Assembly (NCBI RefSeq): GCF_030813005.1
Contig: NZ_JAUSTU010000008.1
Location: 1-64,000 of the forward strand
Length of the DNA: 64,000 nucleotides
Reading direction: 5' to 3'
From: Robertmurraya andreesenii
GTDB taxonomy: Bacteria > Bacillota > Bacilli > Bacillales > Cytobacillaceae
Positions 51,612 to 59,878 of the stretch are shown here, in pieces. The notes under the pieces are model-generated. The model saw only the letters and a program-made list of their open reading frames with translations, did not search any database and was not told the origin of the DNA. How positions within the stretch are numbered: the first letter of the stretch is position 1; every line of letters begins with the position of its first letter. The position numbers were made by a program, and so were the translations under genes.

Positions 51612-51628
51612 TACTGTTGTAATGTACT
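51605..51628. promoter_or_regulatory. Inverted repeat operator of the GntR/ABC operon
   Basis: AGTGCATTAC-TGTT-GTAATGTACT is a 10-bp inverted repeat with one mismatch, at the 5' end of the operon. GntR/YtrA regulators bind such sites. Confidence 0.65.
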
Positions 51629-51715
51629 ATATATTAAATTTGCAAATATGACAAGATCATAATGGAAAATGATATAATTATCTTGCTTAGCTAATTTTAG
51701 AAGAAAGGCTGTGAG

Positions 51716-52654
51716 GTGTTGATTGTTAAAGAACGCAAGGAATCGAAGGAATTACTTTTATTTAAAAGTCTTCATCCCCGAAAATGCTTATTCGAGAAAG
51801 AAAAACAGTATTATCTTAGTCTTGAGAAGGGCTATGAAGGGGAGGTAGAATTCGACCATTGGATTAGAGGTTTTTCAGGTGGATGGCTTTTTTTAAACGA
51901 TTTATTGTTGGGGCATAACAACACTTTTTTTCAAATTGATTCGTTAGGGCTTACCCATGATGATGTATATCTCTTTGAAATAAAAAACTATGAAGGCGAT
52001 TTCGTAGTGAAGGGTGATACTTGGCAATCAACTGCCGGGAAGGAAATTAAGAACCCCTTGCATCAGTTAAAAAGATGTGAATCCTCATTGAAAAGATTTC
52101 TACAGGACCGCGGATTACATTTTAACATTAAGGCTTTCCTCATCTTTGTGAACCCCTTTTTCACACTGTATCAAGCCCCAGTGAATCCATCTATTATTTT
52201 TCCATCACAACTCAACCATTTTTTTAGTAATCTCAGTAAAATAAGTAGACCTGTCGGTGCAAAACAAACAAAGCTCACAGAGATTTTGATCGCTGCTCAC
52301 AAAGAAACCTATCCAAACCCATTTATCCCCGATTATGAATATGATGAACTTGCAAAAGGGATCCTTTGTGAAAAATGCCGTTCTTTCATGCGATTTGCAG
52401 GTGATAAGCGTAAGATGATCTGTGCACACTGTGCGGCTAGCGAGGAACTTGAATTCGCTATCATACGAAACGTGGCGGAGTTTAGAACCCTTTTTCCAGA
52501 AAGAAAGGTGACCACAATCGGCATGCATGATTGGTGCGGTGGCATATTCAGTACGAAAACAATTCAAAGGGTGCTAGCGAGGAATTTTGCTTACGCGATG
52601 CAAGGGAGAGCCACTCACTATGTTGAAAAGGAAGCGATGTCCATCGAGATATGA
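51716..52654 (+). CDS. NERD domain (nuclease-related) protein
   Basis: 312 residues. The N-terminal NERD domain has GYEGEVEFDHWI, FLNDLLLGHNNTFFQIDSL and DVYLFEIKNYEGDFVVKGD, with endonuclease-like Glu, Asp and ExK residues. A middle zinc-like part has CEKCRSFM and CAHC. Biochemical function is not established for this family. The start is GTG, 7 nt after AAAGG. A TATAAT (51673-51678) may be its -10 box. It is divergent from the GntR gene. Confidence 0.85.
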   Translation: MLIVKERKESKELLLFKSLHPRKCLFEKEKQYYLSLEKGYEGEVEFDHWIRGFSGGWLFLNDLLLGHNNTFFQIDSLGLTHDDVYLFEIKNYEGDFVVKGDTWQSTAGKEIKNPLHQLKRCESSLKRFLQDRGLHFNIKAFLIFVNPFFTLYQAPVNPSIIFPSQLNHFFSNLSKISRPVGAKQTKLTEILIAAHKETYPNPFIPDYEYDELAKGILCEKCRSFMRFAGDKRKMICAHCAASEELEFAIIRNVAEFRTLFPERKVTTIGMHDWCGGIFSTKTIQRVLARNFAYAMQGRATHYVEKEAMSIEI

Positions 52655-52683
52655 GTATTTGATTTAGGATGCTTTGCGCGAAA

Positions 52684-53098
52684 CGAGACTGGAATCAACT
52701 TTTGCTCTTGATCCAGTCTCGATTTGACTGGTTTCGGGAATCAGATTCCGCTTTTTCGCTGTTCCCGGTCCCGATTAACCATTTTTCGAGACTCAGATTC
52801 TACTTTTTCACTGATCTCAGTCCCGATTAATCTGGTTTCGAGACTCAGATACTACTTTTTCGCTGTTCCCAGTCCCGATTAACCATTTTTCGAGACTCAG
52901 ATTCCGCTTTTTCGCTGTTCCCAGTCCCGATTTGCTACTTTTCGAGACTCAGATTCCGCTTTTTCGCTGTTCCCAGTCCCGATTAACCATTTTTCGAGAC
53001 TCAGATTCCGCTTTTTCGCTGTTCCCAGTCCCGATTTGCTACCTTTCGAGACTCACATTCTACTTTACTGGCATCCTCAGTCCCGATTACCAGCTACA
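52684..53098. repeat. Tandem array of eight 52-bp units
   Basis: Units start at 52684, 52735, 52787, 52839, 52891, 52943, 52995 and 53047: seven at exactly 52 bp plus one 51-bp leading unit. The consensus contains CGAGACTCAGATTCCGC, then TTTTTCGCTGTTCCCAGTCC, then CGATTAACCATTTTT. Alternating units end in AACCATTTTT or TGCTACTTTT. The first unit forms a perfect CGAGACTGGA/TCCAGTCTCG hairpin; the others keep GAGACT/AGTCCC arms. 52 is not a multiple of three, so it is not coding. Confidence 0.92.
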
Positions 53099-53162
53099 AC
53101 ATTCCCAGAGATGGGATTCCCATTTGTCCATCCGTTATCTTATAATAGACTGGGGTGAGCAC

Positions 53163-53735
53163 ATGGCACGTGAACGGAAATTTTCAACGGATGAACTATT
53201 TCAACTAACAAAGAAGAACCTTCTGGAGTATGGATACGAAGGCTTTACCTTTAGTCTTTTAGCGGATCAATTAAATGTCTCTCGGGGAACGATTTATAAG
53301 TATTACGAAAATAAGGATGAACTCATCACCGACTATATGCTATATGAAATGAATCTCTACCTCACAGAGCTAAAGCAAATTGAAGAATACGATGGCTTTG
53401 AAGCACAATTTGACTTTTTACTGGACCTTATTTTAAAAAAATCATCGATATATCAAATCATTGAAATCGGTCAACGCATCCCGTCCAAGACCAATCAAAA
53501 TACCAACTCAAATAAGAATCGGCTTGCGAACTATCACTTGGATATGTATCAATACCTGCAAGGATTTATCAAGTTAGGCAAGACCGAAGGGAAAGTGAAG
53601 CCACATATACCGGACGCTTTAATTTTGGGATATATTTTTCAGTCTATTGCCATTCCAAACCACTTTGGAATTCCACAGGACCTGTGGAACCTGTCTATTA
53701 AAGAAATTATTCGGCATGGAATGTTCATGAAATAA
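53163..53735 (+). CDS. TetR family regulator
   Basis: 190 residues. The N-terminal helix-turn-helix is FTFSLLADQLNVSRGTIYKYYENKDEL. The ligand domain is unassigned. The true start is MARERKF at 53163; the open frame upstream only runs through tandem repeats. It lies just before the MMPL gene and two matching palindromes, so it probably represses that exporter. Confidence 0.9.
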   Translation: MARERKFSTDELFQLTKKNLLEYGYEGFTFSLLADQLNVSRGTIYKYYENKDELITDYMLYEMNLYLTELKQIEEYDGFEAQFDFLLDLILKKSSIYQIIEIGQRIPSKTNQNTNSNKNRLANYHLDMYQYLQGFIKLGKTEGKVKPHIPDALILGYIFQSIAIPNHFGIPQDLWNLSIKEIIRHGMFMK

Positions 53736-53739
53736 GTAA

Positions 53740-53769
53740 TTGACACCACTGTCACTTATAAAAGATAAT
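53740..53769 (+). promoter_or_regulatory. Promoter plus operator 1 of the MMPL gene
   Basis: TTGACA (53740-53745), an 18-bp spacer and GATAAT (53764-53769). The palindrome TGACA-CCAC-TGTCA (53741-53754) overlaps the -35 box and the spacer. Confidence 0.7.
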
Positions 53770-53806
53770 AATGTTGAAAATCGTAACATACATTTTTATA
53801 CCTAAA

Positions 53807-53822
53807 GTGACACTACTGTCAC
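53807..53822 (+). promoter_or_regulatory. Operator 2 of the MMPL gene
   Basis: GTGACA-CTAC-TGTCAC, the same half-sites as operator 1, 66 nt downstream and 24 nt before the MMPL ATG. Two sites suggest cooperative repression by the TetR protein. Confidence 0.7.
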
Positions 53823-53845
53823 CCTTAAATGAAGGGAGTTTTACG

Positions 53846-55954
53846 ATGAAAAATATACTAGGGGCAATCACGGATCGGGTTGCGACAAAAAAAGGGATGT
53901 GGATTACTCTCACCATCTGGCTCATTATCACAGTGCTTCTTGCTCTTTTTGCACCAAGTGCTAAGGATTATGAAGTGACAAAAATTGATACCCTCCCTGA
54001 GGATGCACAATCCGTCATTGCACAAGCGAAAATTGATCAATATTTTAAAAATAGCGATGGGCTTCCCGCCATTCTTGTTTTTCAAGCGAAAAAGGATGAA
54101 ATCAATTTCGCCGCTCTCGCTGCTATTTTTGATGAAATCAAAGAAAAGAATATCAATGGGGTTGAAAAGGTCATTCCCTTGTCGTCATTACCTCCTCAAG
54201 CAGCGGCTGGCTTCTTGTCCGATGACAACAAAGCGGCTGTCATTCCTTTAACCTTTGATTCATCATTAGAATCATCGGAAATAAGAGAATCCTTAAAACA
54301 GATTACGAAAATCGTTAAGGACCAATCTGATTTGACCCTTCACATCACTGGTCCAGCAGGAATTGCCGTCGATTCTCTCGATCTTTTCTCTAGGGCGGAC
54401 GTTGTGCTTATTCTCTCAACAGTTGGCCTCATTCTAGTTCTGTTAGTCATTATTTATCGGTCACCTTTATTGGCCCTAATACCCCTTCTTGCAGCGGTCT
54501 TCGTCTATGAAGTCGTGAACCAAATTCTCGGTCTTATGGGGAAAGCCGGACTTGCAATGAGCAAACAAACGATCTCGATCATGATGATTCTGTTATTTGC
54601 GGCGGTCATTGACTACTCCCTCTTTGTCTTTTCACGTTTCCGTGAGGAGCTTAAGAGTCACGAGGATAAGTATGAAGCAATGAAAGCGACGATGTGCGGA
54701 ACGGGGATGCCTGTCTTCTTTTCAGGAGGCACGGTCTTGGCTGCGATGCTCGTGCTGTTCTTTGCCAAGTTTGGAGACTATAACAACTTTGCGCCAACCT
54801 TCTCTACGACGATGGTTGTCATTATGATCGCATCGGTAACACTCGTTCCCGCATTATTTACCTTATTCGGGCGAAAATCCTTTTGGCCAAAGGTACCAAA
54901 GATGGGCGACACGAAGGTCAAAAAGAACTCTGTCTGGAGTAAAATTGGCCGATTTGTCGTAAACAAACCTGCTTTATCAGTAATCGTAATCGGCGTATTC
55001 CTACTGATTTCTGCTAGCAATTTATTCAATCTTCAATATGAGTTCAACACCATGAAATCATTCCCTGAAGATATGCCTTCACGTCAAGGCTACGAGATTC
55101 TAGAACAAAAGTTTGAAAAAGGAGATCTGGCTCCAACTACGGTTGTATTTGAAAGCAACGAAGCAATCTCGGCAGAACAGCAAGAGGCACTCAGGGCTGA
55201 ACTTGAAAAACAAAGCCTTGTCAACAATGTTCGCATGAGTGGCGTGACCGAAGATAACAAGGTCGCTCAGTATAGCCTCACCTTCGAGGAAAGTCCGTAT
55301 GACATTGAAACCATTCATGCCTTAGAAAAAATAATCGAGCAATCTGATCAGCTTGTTTCTAAGCAAAAGTTAAGTGGCACTCTATATTTCGCAGGCGAAA
55401 CCGCATCCCTCGTTGATGAAGAAGCAATCAATGACCGAGATGTAATCGTCATTGTTCTGCTCGAAACCATTTTGATTTTCTCTTTATTGATTGTTTTAAC
55501 GAAATCCATCAAAATGCCGATATACATGATGGGAACCATCCTCATCTCCTTTGTTGCGGCCCTTGGATTAGGCACTTTCTTAAGTGATTTGTTCTTTGGT
55601 ATTGATACGATAAGCAGCCGCGTTCCACTGTATGCATTCGTCTTCCTTGTGGCACTCGGCATCGACTACAATATCATTCTAATATCAAGATTCCAGGAGG
55701 AGCGTAAGAAACATTCCGTAAAAGAAGCCGTTGAAATCGCAGTCGCTAGTACAGGTGGAGTCATCTCTTCGGCAGGTCTAATTCTTGCCGCTACCTTTGC
55801 CGTCTTAATGACACAGCCGATTCAGCTCCTCTTCATTTTTGGATTCATCGTTGCCGTCGGTATTCTATTAGATACATTCCTCATTCGGGGAATATTACTG
55901 CCTGGCTTAATCATGCTGTTTGAGAAAGAAAAAACAGTAATAGAAGCAAAATAG
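53846..55954 (+). CDS. MMPL/RND family exporter (YdgH type)
   Basis: 702 residues: twelve membrane segments in two halves, each with an extracytoplasmic domain. AAVIDYSLFVFSRFREE and VALGIDYNIILISRFQEE carry the Asp-Tyr pair used for proton coupling. The substrate is unknown; TetR control suggests a toxic compound or lipid. The start is the ATG after AAGGGAG; the longer frame runs through the operator. Confidence 0.9.
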   Translation: MKNILGAITDRVATKKGMWITLTIWLIITVLLALFAPSAKDYEVTKIDTLPEDAQSVIAQAKIDQYFKNSDGLPAILVFQAKKDEINFAALAAIFDEIKEKNINGVEKVIPLSSLPPQAAAGFLSDDNKAAVIPLTFDSSLESSEIRESLKQITKIVKDQSDLTLHITGPAGIAVDSLDLFSRADVVLILSTVGLILVLLVIIYRSPLLALIPLLAAVFVYEVVNQILGLMGKAGLAMSKQTISIMMILLFAAVIDYSLFVFSRFREELKSHEDKYEAMKATMCGTGMPVFFSGGTVLAAMLVLFFAKFGDYNNFAPTFSTTMVVIMIASVTLVPALFTLFGRKSFWPKVPKMGDTKVKKNSVWSKIGRFVVNKPALSVIVIGVFLLISASNLFNLQYEFNTMKSFPEDMPSRQGYEILEQKFEKGDLAPTTVVFESNEAISAEQQEALRAELEKQSLVNNVRMSGVTEDNKVAQYSLTFEESPYDIETIHALEKIIEQSDQLVSKQKLSGTLYFAGETASLVDEEAINDRDVIVIVLLETILIFSLLIVLTKSIKMPIYMMGTILISFVAALGLGTFLSDLFFGIDTISSRVPLYAFVFLVALGIDYNIILISRFQEERKKHSVKEAVEIAVASTGGVISSAGLILAATFAVLMTQPIQLLFIFGFIVAVGILLDTFLIRGILLPGLIMLFEKEKTVIEAK

Positions 55955-55963
55955 CGTAAGCAT

Positions 55964-55994
55964 GAGCTTGTATCTAATACAGGCTCTTTTTTTT
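55964..55994 (+). terminator. Terminator after the MMPL gene
   Basis: GAGCTTGTAT-CTA-ATACAGGCTC followed by eight T. Confidence 0.88.
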
Positions 55995-56101
55995 CACGCT
56001 TCTCTCCCCTCAAATTTTCGCAATTGTTCATTTCTTTCCTCTTCCGGTTGTATTATGATTAATTCTAGATTAATAGATAAAAAAACTTGTGAGGTAAAAG
56101 C

Positions 56102-57040
56102 ATGAATAGTGGGAGTACAATCGCAGCCATTCCTCGAACGAAGGGGTTTGTTTTAGTACTGATAGCTGCATTATTATGGGGAGTATCTGGGACCGTTGCC
56201 CAATTCTTGTTTCATCAACAGGGATTTAGTCCAGAATGGTTAGTTGTCGTACGGCTATTGACCGCAGGAGTCATTTTACTAACCTTTGCATATAGAAAAG
56301 AAAAACAAAGGATCTGGGACATATGGAAAAATAAGTATGAAAGCATAGGCCTCGTTCTTTTTGGAATCCTCGGAATGCTGGCTGTCCAATATACCTATTT
56401 TGCCGCCATTGCCCACGGAAATGCAGCAACAGCCACAGTGCTACAGTATTTATCACCGATTCTAGTGACTAGCTTTCTTGCATTTAAAGCGAAACGATTG
56501 CCAACCCTTAAGGAAATGATTGCTGTTGTTCTCGCAGTTCTCGGGACCTTTTTCCTTGTCACACAAGGAAGCATAAAAAGTCTTTCTATCTCCGGATGGG
56601 CTCTTTTCTGGGGGCTTTCAAGTGCGTTTGCTCTTGCCTTTTATACCCTGCAGCCAGGAAAGCTTCTTGCGCGCTGGGGCTCGATGATTGTCGTCGGCTG
56701 GGGAATGTTCATTGGCGGAGTTGGCTTTACCTTTGTCCACCCTCCCTGGAAATTTGAAGGAGAGTGGTCCTTTTCAGCCTATCTAGCTCTTATTTTCATT
56801 ATTCTGTTAGGAACGGTCGTCCCGTTCTACTGCTATTTAGAGAGTTTGAAATATTTACATGCATCTGAAACAAGTTTATTAGCTTGCGTTGAACCGTTAT
56901 CTGCCGTTCTTTGCTCAGTCATATGGCTTCATGTATCCTTTGGATTACCCGAATGGTTTGGAACTGCCTGCATCTTAAGCACGATTGCTGTACTATCAAT
57001 CACAAAGGAAAGCTCTCAAAAGGGGAAAAGCAAGCACTAG
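56102..57040 (+). CDS. EamA/DMT family exporter
   Basis: 312 residues, ten membrane segments in two EamA repeats. LIAALLWGVSGTVAQFLF opens repeat one and ALFWGLSSAFALAFYTL repeat two; YLHASETSLLACVEPLSAVL is a typical closing motif. RarD/YdcZ-like exporters of metabolites are relatives; the substrate is unknown. GAGGT lies 6-7 nt before the ATG. Confidence 0.88.
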   Translation: MNSGSTIAAIPRTKGFVLVLIAALLWGVSGTVAQFLFHQQGFSPEWLVVVRLLTAGVILLTFAYRKEKQRIWDIWKNKYESIGLVLFGILGMLAVQYTYFAAIAHGNAATATVLQYLSPILVTSFLAFKAKRLPTLKEMIAVVLAVLGTFFLVTQGSIKSLSISGWALFWGLSSAFALAFYTLQPGKLLARWGSMIVVGWGMFIGGVGFTFVHPPWKFEGEWSFSAYLALIFIILLGTVVPFYCYLESLKYLHASETSLLACVEPLSAVLCSVIWLHVSFGLPEWFGTACILSTIAVLSITKESSQKGKSKH

Positions 57041-57053
57041 AGGTGAAGAGATT

Positions 57054-58001
57054 TTGAAAGAAGAACATCATACCACGCTAAAGAATTACATACAGGAACT
57101 TGAGCAATCCTTTAAAAGCAACATCAATGAGCCATTGGCGGTACTTCAAATTAATCGCGAAAAAATCCGCCTGAATTTACAGCTGTATTACAATGCGAAA
57201 CGGGATTTAAAGGATATCGATCGTTACTACAAAACGATAAAATTTGACAATGCCACTGGCAGACAGCTTTTTCATAGCATCCACCAACTGATTAAGCGGA
57301 CACACCGGCACCAGTATCCCTACTATATTAGCAAGGATCAATACCTTTACACCTGGGTTGATTTGCATCCAGATGGTTCGGTCAAAAGCATTTACTCTGG
57401 TGAGCATCGTGATCCAAAAAATATGATCCAGGAAGACTTTGAAACAATAAAGAAAAAACATAGTGAGTTCCAATATCTTCTTCACCATGAAAAGCATGCA
57501 GAACGACTTGCTGAAAAAATGATCCACATTGACAGTGAGCTGAAATATAACACCGAGCATATTGTTCCGCAATCATGGTATAGTTCTAGGGAGCCAATGA
57601 AGGGAGATTTGCACCATCTCTTTGTTTGTCAGCCGGAATGCAATACGGTTCGATCTAATTTTCCTTATGATGATTTTAACTTTTATGTACCTGAATCCCC
57701 CTACGAACCGATTCAAAATCGTTGTGGAGTAGCGACAAGCGGCAGGTTTGAGCCTGAGCATGGAAAAGGAACGGTTGCAAGAGCGATGATGTACTTTCTC
57801 ATTCGGTACCCAAGAGCGATTAAGAGAGGGTTTTTGAAGCAAATCGATATTCCCTTGCTGATCGAGTGGCATAAACGTTTCCCGGTCACCCTTTATGAAA
57901 AACACCGAAACCAAGCAATCTTTCACATTCAAGGAAATCGCAATCCACTCATTGATTTCCCGGACCTTGTTGAAAAGGTACAGCTTCCCATTGACAGATG
58001 A
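57054..58001 (+). CDS. Endonuclease I family nuclease without signal peptide
   Basis: 315 residues. The catalytic block TEHIVPQSWYSSREPMKGDL, then HHLFVCQPECNTVRSNFPYD, matches the Endonuclease_1 (EndA/BsnA-like) beta-beta-alpha metal site. Relatives are usually secreted, but this N-terminus (LKEEHHTTLKNYIQELEQ) is charged with no hydrophobic segment. The start is a TTG after GAGGTGAAGAGA, 13 nt after the exporter stop. It probably acts inside the cell or is released by another route. Confidence 0.8.
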   Translation: MKEEHHTTLKNYIQELEQSFKSNINEPLAVLQINREKIRLNLQLYYNAKRDLKDIDRYYKTIKFDNATGRQLFHSIHQLIKRTHRHQYPYYISKDQYLYTWVDLHPDGSVKSIYSGEHRDPKNMIQEDFETIKKKHSEFQYLLHHEKHAERLAEKMIHIDSELKYNTEHIVPQSWYSSREPMKGDLHHLFVCQPECNTVRSNFPYDDFNFYVPESPYEPIQNRCGVATSGRFEPEHGKGTVARAMMYFLIRYPRAIKRGFLKQIDIPLLIEWHKRFPVTLYEKHRNQAIFHIQGNRNPLIDFPDLVEKVQLPIDR

Positions 58002-58172
58002 ACCGAAGTCCTATATGTTAAAAATAATAAAATACGGAAGGGTGACCCAATCACATGAAGTTCTAATCCTATTTTTCGAAAGCAACGAATTGAAGACCAT
58101 TCCTGAACAGGCACGTGCTCTGTTTATTTAGGCTGTCTTCAATCCGGTTTTCAGAATAGGATTGGACTCATC

Positions 58173-58241
58173 ATGGTTGACACCATCAATGTCGGCTTTT
58201 TTTGCTGTACATGTGCAGCCTCCTATTCTGAATGTAGATAG
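58173..58241 (+). CDS. Putative leader peptide of the ABC-F attenuator
   Basis: A 22-codon ORF from ATG to TAG: MVDTINVGFFCCTCAASYSE, then CR. It overlaps the 5' arm of the terminator, and its stop codon lies at the start of the 3' arm. The upstream purine stretch AGGAT is a weak ribosome site. Ribosome stalling in this ORF would keep the terminator from forming. Confidence 0.5.
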   Translation: MVDTINVGFFCCTCAASYSECR

Positions 58242-58251
58242 GAGGCTTTTT
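58217..58251 (+). terminator. Attenuator terminator upstream of the ABC-F gene
   Basis: AGCCTCCTAT, an 11-nt loop, ATAGGAGGCT followed by TTTTA. The segment 58222-58232 (CCTATTCTGAA) is the exact complement of 58150-58160 (TTCAGAATAGG), giving an 11-bp antiterminator. A third hairpin CAATCC/GGATTG (58139-58164) competes with that. Confidence 0.82.
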
Positions 58252-58286
58252 ATGTCTCCAACCCTTAATAAAATGGAGATGATAGG

Positions 58287-59861
58287 ATGCTATTGTTAGA
58301 TGCACAAAACGTAAAGCTCTATATAAAGGACCGCTTATTATTTGATTTGGAGCGGCTGCAAATCCACAGCGGAGCACGAATTGGCTTAGTGGGCAAGAAC
58401 GGAAGTGGCAAAACATCATTATTAGAAGTGCTGACAGGGCAGCGGACATGTGACAGTGGAACCATTCATACGTACGGCATATGCGAGCTTCTCCCCCAGC
58501 TCAAAAAGAAGGATTCTACGAAAAGTGGCGGCGAAATTACGCAGGAATATATTGTCGACGCACTGACCCGCAATCCAGAGCTTTTACTGGCAGATGAGCC
58601 AACTACTCATCTTGATACAGCACATATCGAATGGCTCGAAAAAAAGCTAGGAAATTGGCAAGGGGCTCTTCTTATCGTTTCACACGATCGGGAGTTTTTG
58701 GATGCGCTTTGTACGACGATTTGGGAGCTTCAGGATGGTCGGATTAAGGAATATATCGGTAATTACTCCGATTACGTAAGGCAAAAGGAGCTAGAGACAA
58801 AAAGCCATGAGGCAGCCTACGAGAAATATGAAAAGAAGAAAAAACAACTCGAAGAGGCCCTCATCCTAAAGGAAAAGAAAGCAGCAAGAGCTACGAAAAG
58901 CCCTAAGAAGGTCAGCCCCTCAGAGGCAAGAATTACCGGTGCCAAGCCCTATTTTGCCAAGAAGCAAAAGAAGCTACAGAAAACAGTTAAGGCCATCGAA
59001 ACAAGAATCGAAAAGCTAGAGAAGGTGGAAAAGATCAGGGACACCCCTGCTCTGCAAATGGACTTACCGAACGAAGAAACATTTAAAGGGAAAATCGTCC
59101 TTCGTGCCGAAAAGATTGAAGGCCACGTTGGTCAACGGACCCTATGGTCTAAGGTGAGCTTCCTCGTTCGGGGTGGGGATAAGCTTGCGATTATCGGCCC
59201 AAATGGTAGCGGCAAAACAACGCTCTTGAAGAAAATCATCCATCAAACGGAAGGCATTACACTCTCCCCTGCGATGAAGTTTGGCTATTTCAGTCAAACG
59301 ATTGATCAACTTAATACTAGTAAATCAATATTGGAAAATGTCCAAGAGACATCAAAGCAAACGGAAACCTTTATTCGAATTGTGTTGGCCAGGCTTCATT
59401 TTTTCCGTGAGGATGTCTATAAAAAGGTAGGAGTATTAAGCGGTGGCGAACGGGTCAAGGTTGCCTTGGCTAAGCTCTTCGTAAGCGACATCAATACCCT
59501 CATCCTTGATGAGCCGACAAATTTCCTTGATATTGAGGCGGTCGAAGCATTGGAATCCTTGCTACTGGAGTATTCGGGAACAATCCTCTTTGTCTCCCAT
59601 GACCGACGATTTATTAGCAATATCGCAACGCGAATCCTAATCATTGAGGATGAAAGGATTCACCTATTTGAGGGCACCTACAATGAGTATAAAAATTATA
59701 CGCCTGCCATTGAACGCAATTCAGCCGAGGACGAGAAACTCCTTATAGAAACCAAAATTTCTGAGGTGCTTAGTCGTCTCAGCATCGAGCCAACCGAAGA
59801 GCTCGAAAAGGAATTCCAACAGCTTCTAAAGAAGAAAAGAGCGTTAGAAAACCGTAGCTAA
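58287..59861 (+). CDS. ABC-F protein, ribosomal-protection type (Vga/Msr/VmlR-like)
   Basis: 524 residues with two ABC domains and no membrane segment. Domain 1: LVGKNGSGKT, SGGE and LLLADEPTTHLD. Domain 2: IIGPNGSGKT, LSGGERVKVALAK and LILDEPTNFLD. A long basic, helical inter-domain linker (about 165-245) is expected to reach the peptidyl transferase centre. The first ABC domain is short. Such proteins displace antibiotics (lincosamides, streptogramins, pleuromutilins) or aid stalled ribosomes. It lies behind a leader-peptide attenuator. Confidence 0.85.
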   Translation: MLLLDAQNVKLYIKDRLLFDLERLQIHSGARIGLVGKNGSGKTSLLEVLTGQRTCDSGTIHTYGICELLPQLKKKDSTKSGGEITQEYIVDALTRNPELLLADEPTTHLDTAHIEWLEKKLGNWQGALLIVSHDREFLDALCTTIWELQDGRIKEYIGNYSDYVRQKELETKSHEAAYEKYEKKKKQLEEALILKEKKAARATKSPKKVSPSEARITGAKPYFAKKQKKLQKTVKAIETRIEKLEKVEKIRDTPALQMDLPNEETFKGKIVLRAEKIEGHVGQRTLWSKVSFLVRGGDKLAIIGPNGSGKTTLLKKIIHQTEGITLSPAMKFGYFSQTIDQLNTSKSILENVQETSKQTETFIRIVLARLHFFREDVYKKVGVLSGGERVKVALAKLFVSDINTLILDEPTNFLDIEAVEALESLLLEYSGTILFVSHDRRFISNIATRILIIEDERIHLFEGTYNEYKNYTPAIERNSAEDEKLLIETKISEVLSRLSIEPTEELEKEFQQLLKKKRALENRS

Positions 59862-59878
59862 TGGCTACGGTTTCGCTC

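Noticed and set aside
52684..53098. CRISPR-like array
   Set aside because: The units are contiguous 52-bp tandem repeats without unique spacers, and there are no cas genes.
52932..53162. N-terminal extension of the TetR protein through the repeats
   Set aside because: The repeat period is not a multiple of three and a normal start at MARERKF with helix-turn-helix follows; the extension is open by chance.
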